A stretch of 55,757 nucleotides of DNA from Bradyrhizobium sp. SSBR45G (GCF_030159255.1 NZ_BSCT01000047.1:1-55757), one strand, 5' to 3'. Shown: positions 32,232 through 42,284, counted from the stretch's first letter. Made by a program: numbers and translations. Notes: generated by a model not told the origin, from the letters alone.

Positions 32232-32876
32232 TCAATTGCCGCCGCCGTCCGCGCGCTGCGCCTCGGCGATCTCTCGCCCCCGCATGGCAGGCGGACGGAG
32301 GAAGCGCGTGATCATGATGCGAAGATGGTTCGTGCTCTGCTTGATGTCGGCCGCGGGATTGCGGATCGGCAGCGCGCGCGCGCCATCGACGATCGCAACC
32401 AGGACGTTCGCAGTGGCTTCGGGATCGAGGCCGGGATCGACGTCGCCGCGCTGTTGCGCCTTGACCAGGAAGTCGACCAGCAGCCGCCTGATCCCTCGGC
32501 CCTGGTCCTGGACGATGCGGGCGAAATTCGGATTGCGGCAGGCTTCCGCCAGGGCTTCGGCGCTCAGGACCTGGGCTTCGCGGCGTCGGATGCTCGTCGT
32601 CTCGAGCTCCGTCAGGAACGCCTCGATGACATCGGGGGAGGCCAGGATCGCTTCGAAGCGCGCTGCCGCATTGGCGAGGCTGTGTTCGACGAGCGCCTCG
32701 ATGATCGCTTCCTTGCTGCCGAAGTAGTGATAGAGGTGGCCCGGGCTGATCCTGGCCGCGGCGCAGATGTCCGTGGTGCTGGCACCGTGAAATCCGTTCC
32801 TGACGAAGCACGACAGCGCGGCCTCGAGAATCTCCCGGCGCTTCTGCTCGTGCTTGACCGGATCGACCTTCCTCAT
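32232..32876 (-). CDS. TetR-family regulator
   Basis: This 214-residue protein has an N-terminal HTH (REILEAALSCFVRNGFHGAS, then TTDICAAARISPGHLYHYFG and SKEAIIEALVEH). The helical ligand domain is about 60-200. It ends 68 bases before the NHL gene begins, so all three genes may be one unit, and it could repress its own operon. An AT-rich gap lies upstream. The ligand is unknown. Confidence 0.92.
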   Translation of the reverse strand: MRKVDPVKHEQKRREILEAALSCFVRNGFHGASTTDICAAARISPGHLYHYFGSKEAIIEALVEHSLANAAARFEAILASPDVIEAFLTELETTSIRRREAQVLSAEALAEACRNPNFARIVQDQGRGIRRLLVDFLVKAQQRGDVDPGLDPEATANVLVAIVDGARALPIRNPAADIKQSTNHLRIMITRFLRPPAMRGREIAEAQRADGGGN

Positions 32877-32930
32877 CGCCCCTGATCCCGCTTGCCCAAC
32901 TCCCGCCTCACTTTATCCGTCTCCGCCAAC

Positions 32931-33027
32931 TCGTTGTAATATAAAATAATATTTCCCGGCGCTCTATTGTAGAGAATTTGATCTAATTTGGTTGGACAAG
33001 CGCTATGGCTTGTGAGACTTAATTAGA
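32931..33027. promoter_or_regulatory. AT-rich divergent promoter region
   Basis: The stretch from 32931 to 33000 is markedly AT-rich (ttgtaatataaaataatatttcc) in an otherwise GC-rich window. It lies between the minus-strand TetR gene and the plus-strand lipoprotein operon. It is the natural place for the TetR operator and the promoter of the lipoprotein genes. No exact operator palindrome could be fixed. Confidence 0.45.
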
Positions 33028-33042
33028 GTGAGTTATCTATCA

Positions 33043-33960
33043 ATGGGTCTCTCCGGTATGTCGGGTCTCGCCCCGCTGACGTGGACGGCGCTGGCGTCCC
33101 TGGCTCTGGCCACTGCCGGCTGTGCCAATGCCCCGCTCGAACGGGCCGGCTCGCTCAAGAACTACGACCGTCTCGCCGACGCCAACGGGCTGGTGACGCG
33201 CTCGCAGATCAAGGCCAACAAGAAGGAGCTGCTCGAGGCCAAGACGGTCCGGATCGAACCGACCGCCTTCCCGCCGCGCCCGGATGTCGCCTTGGACGAG
33301 GGCGAGCGCAGGCTGGTGGCCAACGCCATCAGCCGCGAAATGTGCCTGCGGCTCAGTGAGCGATTCCAGATCGTCGGGCCCCGCGAGGAGGCCGATCTGA
33401 CGGTCAAGGCGACCGTCACCCATGCGACGGCGACCAATGCGACGGCTTCCGCGGCCTCGCAGGCGGCCTCGATTGCCAAGAGCGTCGCGCTGCCGGGCGT
33501 TCCGGTGCCGGTGCCACGGCTGCCGGTCGGGCTCGGCACCCTGTCCGTCGAAGCCGAGGCGCGTGATTTCGCCGGCTTCCAGAAGGCTGCGATGGTCTGG
33601 GCGCGCGGCGCCAATTCGGTGTCGACGGCGCGCATGGCCAATGACGGCGATGCCTATGACCTCGCCGCCGAGTTCGGCGCTGATTTCGCCAAGCTGGTGT
33701 CGACCGGCGAGTCGCCGTTCGGCGGCGTCGCGTCGCTGGGTTCGTTGCCATCCGTATCGAGCGTGCCGGCGAGGTTCGGCGGTGCCCCTAAATATGCCGC
33801 ATGTGAGCAGTTTGGTCGCTTCCCGGGCCTCAAGGGTTTCGTCGGCGCCGGCCTTGGCCTGCCGCCCGGCTGGACCGACAAGGGCGCCGACGAGGCCAGG
33901 CCGACGCCACCACCGCCGTCGCCAGAGGTCGCGAGCATGGAGCAGCAACCCACGCGATGA
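33043..33960 (+). CDS. Lipoprotein, DUF3313-like
   Basis: This 305-residue protein has a lipobox LATAG-C27 after a hydrophobic leader. The fold begins with SLKNYDRLADANGLVTRSQI and ends in a proline-rich tail (PTPPPPSPEVAS). DUF3313-type lipoproteins have the same opening (LKDY...L). The ATG at 33043 was chosen; a GTG at 33028 and an ATG at 33058 are alternatives. Its TGA is overlapped by the ATG of the patatin gene (ATGA), so it is coupled to that gene. Its role is unknown. It is first in a three-lipoprotein operon. Confidence 0.8.
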   Translation: MGLSGMSGLAPLTWTALASLALATAGCANAPLERAGSLKNYDRLADANGLVTRSQIKANKKELLEAKTVRIEPTAFPPRPDVALDEGERRLVANAISREMCLRLSERFQIVGPREEADLTVKATVTHATATNATASAASQAASIAKSVALPGVPVPVPRLPVGLGTLSVEAEARDFAGFQKAAMVWARGANSVSTARMANDGDAYDLAAEFGADFAKLVSTGESPFGGVASLGSLPSVSSVPARFGGAPKYAACEQFGRFPGLKGFVGAGLGLPPGWTDKGADEARPTPPPPSPEVASMEQQPTR

Positions 33961-35198
33961 AGCCCGCTGCCACCTTCCGTGCCGTCGTCGTGCGCCTTGC
34001 TGCCGTGCTCGTCACGTCGCTGCAACTGGCCGCATGCGCGGCGATCATGCCGCGCAATTCGGCGCCCGAGCTGGCCGCCGTTAGCGCCGAGCCGGTCGGC
34101 TTCCGCGACGTCCGCTATTGGGGCGATGAGCCGTCGCCGCGAATGGCCGAGGCGTCGATGCCGCGGGCATTGGCCGAGATCCCGGCCTCGCGCCCGCTGA
34201 ATTTCCTGGCGATCTCCGGCGGCGCCGAGAACGGCGCGTTCGGCGCCGGGCTGCTGGCCGGCTGGGGCGAGGCCGGCAACCGGCCGACCTTCGACATGGT
34301 GACGGGCGTCAGCTCGGGCGCGCTGATCGCGCCCTTCGTCTTCCTTGGCCGCGCGCATGACGACCGGCTGCGCGAGATCTTCACCGCCTATGAGCGCAAG
34401 GACATTTTCACCGTCAACGTTCCCGGCCTGCTGCAGGGCTCGGCGCTGGCCGACAACACGCCGTTGTCGCGCCTGATCGAGAAGTATGTCGACCGCGAAT
34501 TCCTGCGCGACGTCGCCCGCGAGAGTGCGAAGGGCAGGGTGCTGCTGGTCGGCACCACCAATCTCGACGCGCAGCGGCCGGTGCTGTGGGACATGGGGCG
34601 TATCGCAGCCGTCGACACGCCGGAGGCCATCGACCTGTTTCGCCAGGTGCTGCTCGCTTCCGCCACCGTGCCCGGCGCCTTCGCGCCTGTCCGCATCAAG
34701 GTGCGGATCGGCGACAAGGACTATGACGAGCTGCATGTCGATGGCGGTGTGACGCGGCAGGTGTTCATCGGCCCGTCGGTGCTGCGCCTCGTCTCCGGCC
34801 GCGGTCCGCGGCGAAGCGTGAGCGGCGCGCATCTCTACGTCATCCGCAACGCCCGCATCGACCCGCAATGGGACAGCGTCGGCGCCGACGTGCTCTCGGT
34901 GACGCAGCGCTCGCTGTCGACGCTGATCAAGAACCAGGGCATCGGCGACATCTATCGGATCTATTCGGTGGCAAAGTTCAACGGCATCGACTTCAACCTC
35001 GCCAGCGTGCCTGCGGATTTCCAGGTCAAGGCCGACGGGCCGTTCGACCGCAGCTACATGACCGCTCTGTTCGATCGCGGCTACGAGATGGGCCGGCGCG
35101 GCTATCCCTGGGTGAAGAGCCTGCCGGGCCTGCAATCCAACGAGCAAGGTCTCACGGCCCAGCTTCCTTCGCGTACTCTGGCGGCGGCCGCACGATGA
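33957..35198 (+). CDS. Patatin-like phospholipase lipoprotein
   Basis: This 413-residue protein has a lipobox LQLAA-C27 and a patatin domain. The oxyanion loop is SGGAENGAFGAG (residues 87-98), the nucleophile is S119 in GVSSG, and the acid is D262 in HVDGG. The Ser-Asp dyad is complete, so it should be an active lipase or phospholipase anchored to a membrane facing the periplasm. Its start and stop overlap both neighbours by ATGA. It probably cleaves phospholipids or related acyl esters; the target is not known. Confidence 0.92.
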   Translation: MKPAATFRAVVVRLAAVLVTSLQLAACAAIMPRNSAPELAAVSAEPVGFRDVRYWGDEPSPRMAEASMPRALAEIPASRPLNFLAISGGAENGAFGAGLLAGWGEAGNRPTFDMVTGVSSGALIAPFVFLGRAHDDRLREIFTAYERKDIFTVNVPGLLQGSALADNTPLSRLIEKYVDREFLRDVARESAKGRVLLVGTTNLDAQRPVLWDMGRIAAVDTPEAIDLFRQVLLASATVPGAFAPVRIKVRIGDKDYDELHVDGGVTRQVFIGPSVLRLVSGRGPRRSVSGAHLYVIRNARIDPQWDSVGADVLSVTQRSLSTLIKNQGIGDIYRIYSVAKFNGIDFNLASVPADFQVKADGPFDRSYMTALFDRGYEMGRRGYPWVKSLPGLQSNEQGLTAQLPSRTLAAAAR

Positions 35199-35527
35199 TC
35201 CGGCTCGGTTATGGCTCTGCAATGAGTGCTCCCACGCGCGCCGCGCTGGCCGCAGCCGCGCTGCTGATGCCGCTGCTGCTCGGCGGCTGCGCGACGTCGT
35301 CCACGCCGCCGCCGGACGCGACCACGCAGTTCCACAACACCTACAACTATCTCCCCGTCAACGACGTGCCCCACGACGACCCGCGTCCAGTGCTGTCGCC
35401 GGAGCAGCAGGAGAAGCTGCGCAAGGAGCTGGCTGCGGTCGGCGATCGGCAGATCCCGGCTGCGGTGAAGGCTGGGGCTGCAAAGCCTGCTGCGACCAAT
35501 CCCGCCGCCAGTCCGGCGGCGAAGTAG
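35195..35527 (+). CDS. Small lipoprotein
   Basis: This 110-residue protein has a leader ending in LLLGG-C32, then a Pro/Asp-rich stretch (NTYNYLPVNDVPHDDPRP) and an Ala/Pro-rich end. It starts at ATG 35195, which overlaps the patatin stop (ATGA). An ATG at 35222 would give a shorter leader and is equally plausible. There is no domain I recognise. Being the last gene of the operon, it may stabilise or target the lipase. Confidence 0.75.
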   Translation: MIRLGYGSAMSAPTRAALAAAALLMPLLLGGCATSSTPPPDATTQFHNTYNYLPVNDVPHDDPRPVLSPEQQEKLRKELAAVGDRQIPAAVKAGAAKPAATNPAASPAAK

Positions 35528-35693
35528 AAGCTGCCGGCGCCGTCAGTCTGCGCGCCGTCACCATCCGCTTCGAGAGACACGCCCGCCTCGAAGCGGCACT
35601 GCGCGGGCAGGACGATGTCGTCATCGATCGTGGCCGGCATCTGCTGCGCGACACCGCGGCCAACACCCTCGTGCTGACGGCCGACGCCTGATG
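35521..35693 (+). other. Possible coding remnant
   Basis: In the frame starting at 35521 the bases read open to a TGA at 35691-35693, with strongly GC third positions, for example AVSLRAVTIRFERHARLEAA. There is no start codon within a sensible distance, and the segment begins inside the end of the small lipoprotein gene. It could be the C-terminal relic of a lost gene. I recognise no family. Confidence 0.25.
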
Positions 35694-35716
35694 CGTTTCC
35701 AAATGGAGTCGAACGC

Positions 35717-36103
35717 GTGACCGACCAGACTGAGCCGACACTCTCGAAACGCACCAATGCCGCCAAGGTCCGCAAGGCCGCGCAACATCCGAAGCGGCCC
35801 GGGCTCGGCTGCAAGGCCGAGCCCGCCACTTTCGTTCCCGTGGTCGACCGCAACAAATGCGAAGCCAAGGGCGACTGCGTCGAGGTGTGCCCCTACGACG
35901 TGTTCGACGTCGCGCCGATCAGCGACGCGGACTTCCGCGCGCTGTCCTTCCTCGGCAAGATGCGCGTCCGCTTTCACGGCATGAAGACGGCCTACACACC
36001 GAAGAGCGATCGCTGCCTCGCCTGCGGCCTGTGCGTGGTGGCGTGTCCGGAGCGCGCGATCAATCTCGTGGAGGTCTCGGCGGGCAACATGACCGTGAGG
36101 TAA
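35717..36103 (+). CDS. Ferredoxin with one altered cluster motif
   Basis: This 128-residue protein starts at a GTG with TGGAG eight bases upstream. It has an N-terminal tail with one Cys (C32) and two cluster motifs. The first is C48-EAK-GD-C54-VEV-C58-P, with Lys51 where the second Cys usually lies. The second is complete: C100-LA-C103-GL-C106-VVA-C110-P. The first cluster may be [3Fe-4S] or use C32. It is convergent with the SDR gene by 3 bases, and no obvious redox partner is nearby. Confidence 0.9.
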   Translation: MTDQTEPTLSKRTNAAKVRKAAQHPKRPGLGCKAEPATFVPVVDRNKCEAKGDCVEVCPYDVFDVAPISDADFRALSFLGKMRVRFHGMKTAYTPKSDRCLACGLCVVACPERAINLVEVSAGNMTVR

Positions 36104-36106
36104 TCG

Positions 36107-36850
36107 CTACGCCGGGGGCTGAAAACTCTTCAGCGTGCGGTTCTTGTAGTCGTAGAACTTGCCGGTCTCGGTCCAGGACGGCAGGCACATTTGCATGATG
36201 GACTCGGCGGCCTGCTCGGGGGTCTCCAGGGTCATCGGGTCCTCGCCGGGAAACACCGTGGCGCGCATGCGGGTGCGGATCGGGCCGGGGCTGAACAGGT
36301 TGACGCGCAGGGGCGTGCGCTCGGTCTCGTGGGCCCAGACGCGCGCCAGCGTCTCGAGTGCCGCCTTGGTCGCGGCATAGGGGCCGAGATAGGCCTGCGC
36401 CTTGTGGGCGGCGCCAGACGTGACGAACACCGCGCGTCCGGCATCGGAGACCTTCAGCAGCGGCTCCATGCAGCGGATCAGCTGGAAGTTGGCGGTCAGG
36501 TTGACGGCGACGACGTCGTTCCAGGGCTTGAGGTCGACATGGCCGAGCGGCGAGGACGGGCCGGGCACGGCGGCATTGCCGACGAGGATGTCGAGCTTGC
36601 CGTGGCGCTCGTGCAGCGCGGCGCCGAGCCGGGCGATGCCGTCGCTGTCGGTCATGCTGAGCGGCACCAGCGTGGCGCTGCTGCCGGTCTCTTTCCGGAT
36701 CTCGTCGTCGAGCTCCTCCAGCCCGCCCTGGGTGCGGGCCACGGCGACGACATGCGCGCCGGCACGGGCCAGCGCCCGCGCGGTCGCATGGCCGATGCCG
36801 CGCGAGGCGCCGGTGACGAGGGCGATACGATTGGCGAGGGGAAGGGTCAT
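36107..36850 (-). CDS. SDR oxidoreductase
   Basis: This 247-residue short-chain dehydrogenase has TGASRGIGHATARALARAG (residues about 14-32) and a catalytic Y-x3-K in YAATK near 159. The usual NNAG is GNAA (VGNAAV), a known variation. Substrate is unknown. It lies downstream of the purF-cvpA-radA block, separated from purF by two repeat elements, and is probably co-conserved with them in Bradyrhizobium. The ATG at 36850 is the only good start. Confidence 0.92.
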   Translation of the reverse strand: MTLPLANRIALVTGASRGIGHATARALARAGAHVVAVARTQGGLEELDDEIRKETGSSATLVPLSMTDSDGIARLGAALHERHGKLDILVGNAAVPGPSSPLGHVDLKPWNDVVAVNLTANFQLIRCMEPLLKVSDAGRAVFVTSGAAHKAQAYLGPYAATKAALETLARVWAHETERTPLRVNLFSPGPIRTRMRATVFPGEDPMTLETPEQAAESIMQMCLPSWTETGKFYDYKNRTLKSFQPPA

Positions 36851-36866
36851 GGCCGCAAATCTCTGA

Positions 36867-36995
36867 CGTCGTCGTCCCGGCGAACGCCGGGACCCATACT
36901 CCGCGGCCGTTATGAGGGACTTGGCTGGCCGTGGCTAGTCCTGCCCGTCAAACAGAATACGGTGGCTATGGGTCCCGGCGTTTGCCGGTACGACG
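36867..36995. repeat. Palindromic intergenic repeat (gtcgtcccgg type)
   Basis: The arms cgtcccggcgaacgccgggaccc (from 36872) and gggtcccggcgtttgccgg (to 36988), with outer cgtcgt/acgacg, pair imperfectly. It is related to the element at 156-279. Confidence 0.85.
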
Positions 36996-37008
36996 GCTCC
37001 CCAAACGT

Positions 37009-37118
37009 CGTCATTCCGGGGCGAGGCCGCAGGCCTCGAACCGGAATCCCGAGGTGGGACGGGAATCACGAAGCTCACGATTCCGGGTTCGGTGGCTTCG
37101 CATCGCCCCGGAATGACG
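37009..37118. repeat. Palindromic intergenic repeat (cgtcattccgggg type)
   Basis: The arms cgtcattccggggcgagg (37009 on) and catcgccccggaatgacg (to 37118) pair well, with hairpins inside. It lies directly next to the preceding element, between the SDR gene and purF. Confidence 0.85.
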
Positions 37119-37134
37119 CCGTGGGGAGAGAGCC

Positions 37135-38655
37135 TCAGCTCGCCTCCGCCAGCAGCGACAGCTGCTGCTGCGTCGGCTCGACCAGCGACTGGTCGGTGAG
37201 GTGGGTTGGATAGCTGCCGGTGAAGCAGTGGTCGGCGTATTTCGGTGCGGCGGGGTCGCGAGCCGGCTCGCCCATCGCGCGGTACATGCCGTCGATCGTC
37301 AGGAACGCCAGCGAATCGGCGCCGATCAGCTCGCGCATTTCTTCGAGCGAATGCGTCGCTGCCAGCAGACCGCCGCGATCCGGTAGGTCGATGCCGTAGT
37401 AATCTGGGTAGAGGATCGGCGGTGACGCCAGGCGGAAATGCACCTCGGTGGCGCCGGCGTCGCGCATCATGCGCACGATCTTGCGCGAGGTGGTGCCGCG
37501 CACCAGCGAATCGTCGATCAGGATGATGCGCTTGCCTTCGATCGCGGCGCGGTTGGCCGAGTGCTTCATGCGCACGCCGGATTCGCGGATCGCCTGGGTC
37601 GGCTGGATGAAGGTGCGGCCGACATAGTGGTTGCGGATGATGCCGAGCTCGAACGGCACGCCGGAATGCTGGCTGTAGCCGATCGCCGCCGGCACGCCGG
37701 AATCCGGCACCGGGACGACGACGTCCACATCGGGATGGCTCTCGCGCGCGAGCTGGGCGCCGAACGCCTTGCGCACCTCGTAGACCGAGCGGCCGCCGAC
37801 CACGGAATCGGGGCGGGCGAAGTAGATGTATTCGAACACGCAGGGGCGCGCCGGCTTCGGCGGGAACGGCTTGTGGCTGTGCATGCCGGTTTCGTCGAAG
37901 ATCACGACCTCGCCCGGCTCGATGTCGCGGATGTAGCGCGCGCCGATCATGTCGAGCGCGCAGGTCTCGGACGCCAGGATCGGGCAGCCTTCGAGCTCGC
38001 CATAGACCAGCGGGCGGATGCCCAGGGGATCGCGGGCGCCGATCAGCTTCTTGTTGGTCATGCAGACCAGCGAATAGGCGCCTTCGATCGCGCGCAGCGC
38101 CTCGATGAAGCGGTCGATGAAGTTGGTGCGGCGGGAATGCGCGACCAGATGCAGGATGACCTCGGTGTCGGTGGTCGACTGCATGATTGCGCCAGCGCGC
38201 ACCAGCTCGCGACGCAAGGTGAGGCCGTTGGTGAGGTTGCCGTTGTGGCCGACCGCAAAGCCGCCGGCGCCGAGCTCGGCGAACAGCGGCTGCACGTTGC
38301 GCAGGATGGTGGCGCCGGTCGTCGCGTAGCGCACATGGCCGATCGCGGCATTGCCGGGCAGGCGCTCGATCACCTCGCGGCGTGAAAAGGTGTCGCCCAC
38401 CAGGCCGAGGCGGCGTTCGCTGTGGAAGCGCGCGCCATCATAGGAGACGATGCCGGCGGCTTCCTGGCCGCGATGCTGGAGCGCATGCAGGCCGAGCGCG
38501 GCGATCGCGGCGGCATCATTATGCCCATAAATGCCGAACACGCCGCACTCCTCGCGCAGCGTGTCTCCGTCCAGGTCTGGGTCTCTGAGGTAGGCTTGAG
38601 GTCCGAAGTCCAGATCCGATTGGGCTTCGCCGGAAGAATCGTGGTGCTGGTCCAT
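37135..38655 (-). CDS. purF: Amidophosphoribosyltransferase
   Basis: This enzyme makes 5-phosphoribosylamine from PRPP and glutamine, the first step of purine synthesis. Residues 1-36 are a propeptide and C37 in EECGVFGIYGH becomes the N-terminal nucleophile. The PRPP loop is ILIDDSLVRGTTS near 364-376. The fold follows the Bacillus type in PCVFEYIYFARPDS, but the loop that carries a second Fe-S cysteine there reads YPDYYGID, so an intact Fe-S cluster looks unlikely. The ATG at 38655 has an AGAGAGG site. The GTG at 38682, overlapping the cvpA stop, would add 9 residues. Confidence 0.96.
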   Translation of the reverse strand: MDQHHDSSGEAQSDLDFGPQAYLRDPDLDGDTLREECGVFGIYGHNDAAAIAALGLHALQHRGQEAAGIVSYDGARFHSERRLGLVGDTFSRREVIERLPGNAAIGHVRYATTGATILRNVQPLFAELGAGGFAVGHNGNLTNGLTLRRELVRAGAIMQSTTDTEVILHLVAHSRRTNFIDRFIEALRAIEGAYSLVCMTNKKLIGARDPLGIRPLVYGELEGCPILASETCALDMIGARYIRDIEPGEVVIFDETGMHSHKPFPPKPARPCVFEYIYFARPDSVVGGRSVYEVRKAFGAQLARESHPDVDVVVPVPDSGVPAAIGYSQHSGVPFELGIIRNHYVGRTFIQPTQAIRESGVRMKHSANRAAIEGKRIILIDDSLVRGTTSRKIVRMMRDAGATEVHFRLASPPILYPDYYGIDLPDRGGLLAATHSLEEMRELIGADSLAFLTIDGMYRAMGEPARDPAAPKYADHCFTGSYPTHLTDQSLVEPTQQQLSLLAEAS

Positions 38656-38678
38656 CGCGCCTCTCTTCTGGGCTTCGC

Positions 38679-39305
38679 TCACTTGGCCGCGGGTTTCTCG
38701 ATCAGCTTCTTCAAGCTGTCGCGGGCAGGCTTGCTGTACCCATCGCCGCCCGCTGCGGGCGACTCGGTGTCAGTCTGGTCGTCGTCCGGCTTGTTCTTCT
38801 TGAATTTCTTTAAAATGGTGTTCTCAGGATCATCAGGCAAGAGCGACATCAGCCAATCCCCGGTTCCCTGCAGGACGACCCGGGATTTTGCCGTGGTGAC
38901 CCAGTCCGGACGCTGCTTGTCCGGCACCAGCCAGCTGAAGAACAGGAAGGCGACCACCACGATCAGGAGGCCACGGCCGAGCCCGAACAGGAATCCGAGG
39001 GTGCGGTCGAGCGCGCCGATCCGCGAATCGAGGATCATGTCGGAGATTTTGACCGTGATCACCGAGACGATGAGCAGGGTGCCCACGAAAGTACCGGCGA
39101 CCACGACCACGCTCGCGACGGTATCGTTGTTGAAGTAGGTCTTCGCGGTCGGCAGCAGCTTGGAGAATGAATAAAGCGTGACCAGGGCGGCTGCGCCCCA
39201 GGCGGCGATCGAGAGGACCTCGCGCATGAAGCCGCGGACCATTGCGAGCAGTCCCGACACGAGCATAACGCCGAGCAGGATGAGATCGAGGATCGTTATC
39301 GGCAT
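38679..39305 (-). CDS. cvpA: CvpA family membrane protein
   Basis: This 208-residue protein has four membrane helices (about 5-22, 28-47, 63-85 and 101-122), with RGFMREVLSIAAWGAA after the first helix and DRTLGFLFGLGRG. The C-terminal third is hydrophilic. CvpA is needed for colicin V production in E. coli and is linked to envelope integrity. Its position upstream of purF is a widely kept arrangement. The stop and a GTG of purF share bases (GTGA). Confidence 0.93.
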   Translation of the reverse strand: MPITILDLILLGVMLVSGLLAMVRGFMREVLSIAAWGAAALVTLYSFSKLLPTAKTYFNNDTVASVVVVAGTFVGTLLIVSVITVKISDMILDSRIGALDRTLGFLFGLGRGLLIVVVAFLFFSWLVPDKQRPDWVTTAKSRVVLQGTGDWLMSLLPDDPENTILKKFKKNKPDDDQTDTESPAAGGDGYSKPARDSLKKLIEKPAAK

Positions 39306-39333
39306 CGGCTGCTCAGGTCCGCTTCACAGGTCC

Positions 39334-39357
39334 AAGGTTCGCTTCAAGGTTCGCTTC
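39334..39357. repeat. Tandem 12-bp repeat upstream of cvpA
   Basis: The 12-mer aaggttcgcttc occurs twice head to tail (39334-39345, 39346-39357), and a degenerate third copy (caggtccgcttc) lies just before it. It is within the 184-base gap between radA and cvpA. Confidence 0.7.
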
Positions 39358-39374
39358 TGGTCGACGGAGGACCG

Positions 39375-39392
39375 CTCCTCCCGGTGGAGGAG
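39375..39392. terminator. Short hairpin between radA and cvpA
   Basis: Stem ctcctcc/ggaggag of 7 bp with loop cggt. No T-run on the minus strand; it may modulate readthrough. Confidence 0.3.
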
Positions 39393-39489
39393 AGCAGGGT
39401 TCCCCGGCATGTCCGGACACAGCACGATCCCGCGTGGCGCCCGGTTGCGGCGTTGTATAGCGGCGAGTCATGCGAACGTCACGGTCCGG

Positions 39490-40989
<1,500 letters not shown>

Positions 40990-41010
40990 GGAGGGGGAGA
41001 ATCGTTGCTG

Positions 41011-41736
41011 TCAGGAGTGGGTGGCGTTCCATAGCATAGATAGGCCGGCGGCGATCATGATGCCATCCATGACCAGCCGGAACACGTCGGGCTTCATGTG
41101 CAGCACGAATCGCTTGGCGACGAAGGCGCCGGCCATCAGCGAGCCGCCGGCGATCAGGCCCTTGAGCAGGATGTCCGGCGTCAGCGCGCCGAAGCGCTGG
41201 AACGTGACGGATTTCGCCAGATAGAGCCCGAGCGAGCTGGCGGCCTCGGTGGCGAGGAAGGCCCCTTTCGACAGCCCGTAGAACAGGAACAAGGGCACGC
41301 TGAGCGGCCCGGTCGAGACCACGATGCCGGTCAGAAAGCCGATCACCGCACCGCCGAGCGCGAGGTGCCACAGATTGGCCTTGAGCGCGTAGCGCGCCAG
41401 GATGTGACGCATCGGCACCATCGCGATCAGAAACAGGCCGATGGTGATGTCCACAGCGCTTGACGGCAGGATCAGCAAGGTGCGTGCGCCGAGCACCGCC
41501 GCCGGAATGCCCGTCACCGAATAGGCAGCGCAGGCGCGCCAGTCGACCTCGCGCCACCACGCCAGGATGCGTGAGAAATTGGCCATCACAGCCGCCACGG
41601 CCATGATCGGCACCGCTTCCTTCGGCCCATACTCATAGGCCAGCACCGGCATCAGCATGATCGACGAGCCGGTGCCGACGATGCCGGACAGGGTGCCGGC
41701 GACGAGGCCGACCGCGAGGACGAACAGAAAGCCCAA
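41011..41736 (-). CDS. TSUP-family permease (TauE/SafE-like)
   Basis: This 241-residue membrane protein has about seven or eight helices with GLVAGTLSGIVGTGSSIMLMP at the start and YSVTGIPAAVLGARTLL. A mirrored second half contains IGFLTGIVVSTGPLSVPLFL. It would export a sulfur oxyanion or a small organic acid. The start chosen is a TTG at 41736 with GGAGG seven bases upstream; the longer frame would start inside a repeat element. It ends 21 bases before radA. Confidence 0.88.
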   Translation of the reverse strand: MGFLFVLAVGLVAGTLSGIVGTGSSIMLMPVLAYEYGPKEAVPIMAVAAVMANFSRILAWWREVDWRACAAYSVTGIPAAVLGARTLLILPSSAVDITIGLFLIAMVPMRHILARYALKANLWHLALGGAVIGFLTGIVVSTGPLSVPLFLFYGLSKGAFLATEAASSLGLYLAKSVTFQRFGALTPDILLKGLIAGGSLMAGAFVAKRFVLHMKPDVFRLVMDGIMIAAGLSMLWNATHS

Positions 41737-41771
41737 GATGTCGCCTCCGCGACGCTGACGACTCCCTCCTC

Positions 41772-41853
41772 CGTCATTGCGAGCGAAGCGAAGCAATCCA
41801 GGGCGACGGGCGTGGCCCTGGATTGCTTCGTCGCTTCGCTCCTCGCAATGACG
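41772..41853. repeat. Palindromic repeat (cgtcattgcgagcgaag type)
   Basis: The arms cgtcattgcgagcgaagcga and tcgcttcgctcctcgcaatg enclose gcaatccagggcgacg and its partner cctggattgc. The core gcaatccag/ctggattgc resembles the element at 16824-16875. Confidence 0.88.
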
Positions 41854-41975
41854 GGGGAGAGATCAGTCCGTGGTTAACGAATGGTTCGGCGAGAATCGAA
41901 ATCAGCGATGATTGTGCGTCTGCACCTTTAAAAGTTGAAGCGTATTCATCGCATGTCCGCTGCTGTTTTCGGACG

Positions 41976-42284
41976 ATGACGACGAGCAAAAAGCCAATGT
42001 CCTTGCAGATGCAGCCGTCCACGACGGCAACCGCCGATGCGAAGTTTCCCTGGTTCACGGCCGCGATGCTGGCCATGGAAGCCAGCGAGGTGATCCGGCT
42101 GCGGCTGGAGAAGTTCGCGCGCGGCGAGGCCGATGCGGGCGAGGAGGCGGAGCTGATGGTCCGCGAGAAGATCGCCGCGGCCTTGGAGGCGACGGCGAAG
42201 CTGATGGCCGGCGCAAGCCCGGCGGCGATCGTCGATCTCTATCGAGACTATGTCGCGGCCAACGCCGAGCGGCTGTCGGCGTAA
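41976..42284 (+). CDS. Small helical protein, Bradyrhizobium-type
   Basis: This 102-residue protein has a core FTAAMLAMEASEVIRLRLEK and ELMVREKIAAALEATAKLMA, ending YRDYVAANAERLS. It should be all-helical and lacks signal or membrane segments. Its build recalls phasin-like granule proteins, but that is a guess. Starts at 41976 and 41997 are both possible. The upstream extension to 41823 runs through the repeat. Confidence 0.7.
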   Translation: MTTSKKPMSLQMQPSTTATADAKFPWFTAAMLAMEASEVIRLRLEKFARGEADAGEEAELMVREKIAAALEATAKLMAGASPAAIVDLYRDYVAANAERLSA

